Assembly (NCBI RefSeq): GCF_000702505.1
Contig: NZ_JNIM01000001.1
Location: 1-64,000 of the forward strand
DNA: 64,000 bases
Origin: Thermogemmatispora carboxidivorans
Lineage (GTDB): Bacteria; Chloroflexota; Ktedonobacteria; Ktedonobacterales; Ktedonobacteraceae
Direction of reading: 5' to 3'
Below, piece by piece: positions 63,743-64,000 of this stretch. Below the pieces are notes generated by a model. That model saw only the letters and a list, made by a program, of their open reading frames with translations, was not told where the DNA came from and did not search any database. Position 1 is the stretch's first letter. Each line of letters opens with the position of its first letter. The translations under genes were made by a program, and so were the position numbers.

Positions 63743-64000
63743 TTAGTATTGGATGTTGGCGTCGATGTAGCGCTTCTGGAGCAGTGTGACTGCAAAGATG
63801 ATAATGAAGAGTACAAAGGCTTGAGCGCAGGCCAGGCCCATTAGCGATTTCTGGAAGGCCGTGTCGTAAATGACCATCGCCGCTGTCAGAGTTGAGCGCA
63901 GTGGGGTTCCAGAGGCCCCCTCCATGACGAAGGCCTGGTCGAACATTTGAAAGGCTCCGATCGAGCCGAGGGCCACCACGGCGAAGGTGGTTGGGCGCAG
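63743..64000 (-). CDS. carbohydrate ABC transporter permease, MalF type (partial)
   Basis: Only the C-terminal 85 codons are inside the window; the frame stays open to position 64000. Residues read LRPTTFAVVALGSIGAFQMFDQAFVM, the conserved periplasmic/membrane end of MalF/UgpA-like permeases. A last helix, ACAQAFVLFIIIFAVTLLQKRYI, follows. It would form the heterodimer with the MalG-type protein that follows 86 bp on. The apparent internal GTG at 63979 is not the true start. Confidence 0.88.
   Translation of the reverse strand: MRPTTFAVVALGSIGAFQMFDQAFVMEGASGTPLRSTLTAAMVIYDTAFQKSLMGLACAQAFVLFIIIFAVTLLQKRYIDANIQY

Overview
The window is a GC-rich bacterial chromosome segment with tightly packed genes on both strands. 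The gene content points to a Chloroflexota bacterium, most likely a Ktedonobacteria/Thermogemmatispora-type organism. The signs are the rhamnose pathway built on a fused RhaEW-type aldolase/dehydrogenase, a division cluster that lacks the central mur genes, and large STAND/TPR signalling proteins. The taxonomy is inference; no rRNA gene is present and I saw no tRNA gene or CRISPR array.

Layout. 1-12 kb: housekeeping genes, namely a radical SAM/PDZ protein, a methyltransferase, BioY, an SRAP protein, an M20 peptidase, a primary-type sigma factor, DedA, dUTPase (apparently leaderless), a J-domain protein, PlsX and a lone receiver domain. 12-21.7 kb: a type ISP-like DNA methylase without its nuclease/helicase half, a DUF4129 membrane protein, a candidate 6S-like RNA with its own terminator, a transaldolase divergent from an RsmC-like methyltransferase, an amidohydrolase and a tyrosine phosphatase. 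22-35 kb: an aminotransferase, then a complete L-rhamnose uptake and catabolism operon (ABC ATPase, two permeases, lipoprotein, isomerase, aldolase/dehydrogenase, kinase) under a divergent LacI regulator. A perfect 16-bp operator lies on a near-consensus promoter. 35-52 kb: an esterase, then the division/cell wall cluster mraZ-rsmH-ftsL-ftsI-hyp-ftsW-murG-murC-murB-ftsQ-ftsA-ftsZ. It is preceded by DnaA boxes and MraZ repeats and ends at a strong terminator. 52-61 kb: an accessory island. 61-64 kb: a glucoside hydrolase-like protein and two MalF/MalG-type permeases, the last cut by the window edge.

The most unusual part is 52.2-61.3 kb, beginning just downstream of an AT-richer stretch. It holds a SIR2-like protein, two consecutive STAND-type NTPases (the second with a TPR tail), a SPASM radical SAM protein and a second SIR2-like module fused to a nucleoside phosphorylase domain. 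Both SIR2-like modules have Phe where the catalytic His is expected. I read this as a candidate NTP-dependent conflict or signalling system. This assignment comes from domain logic only.
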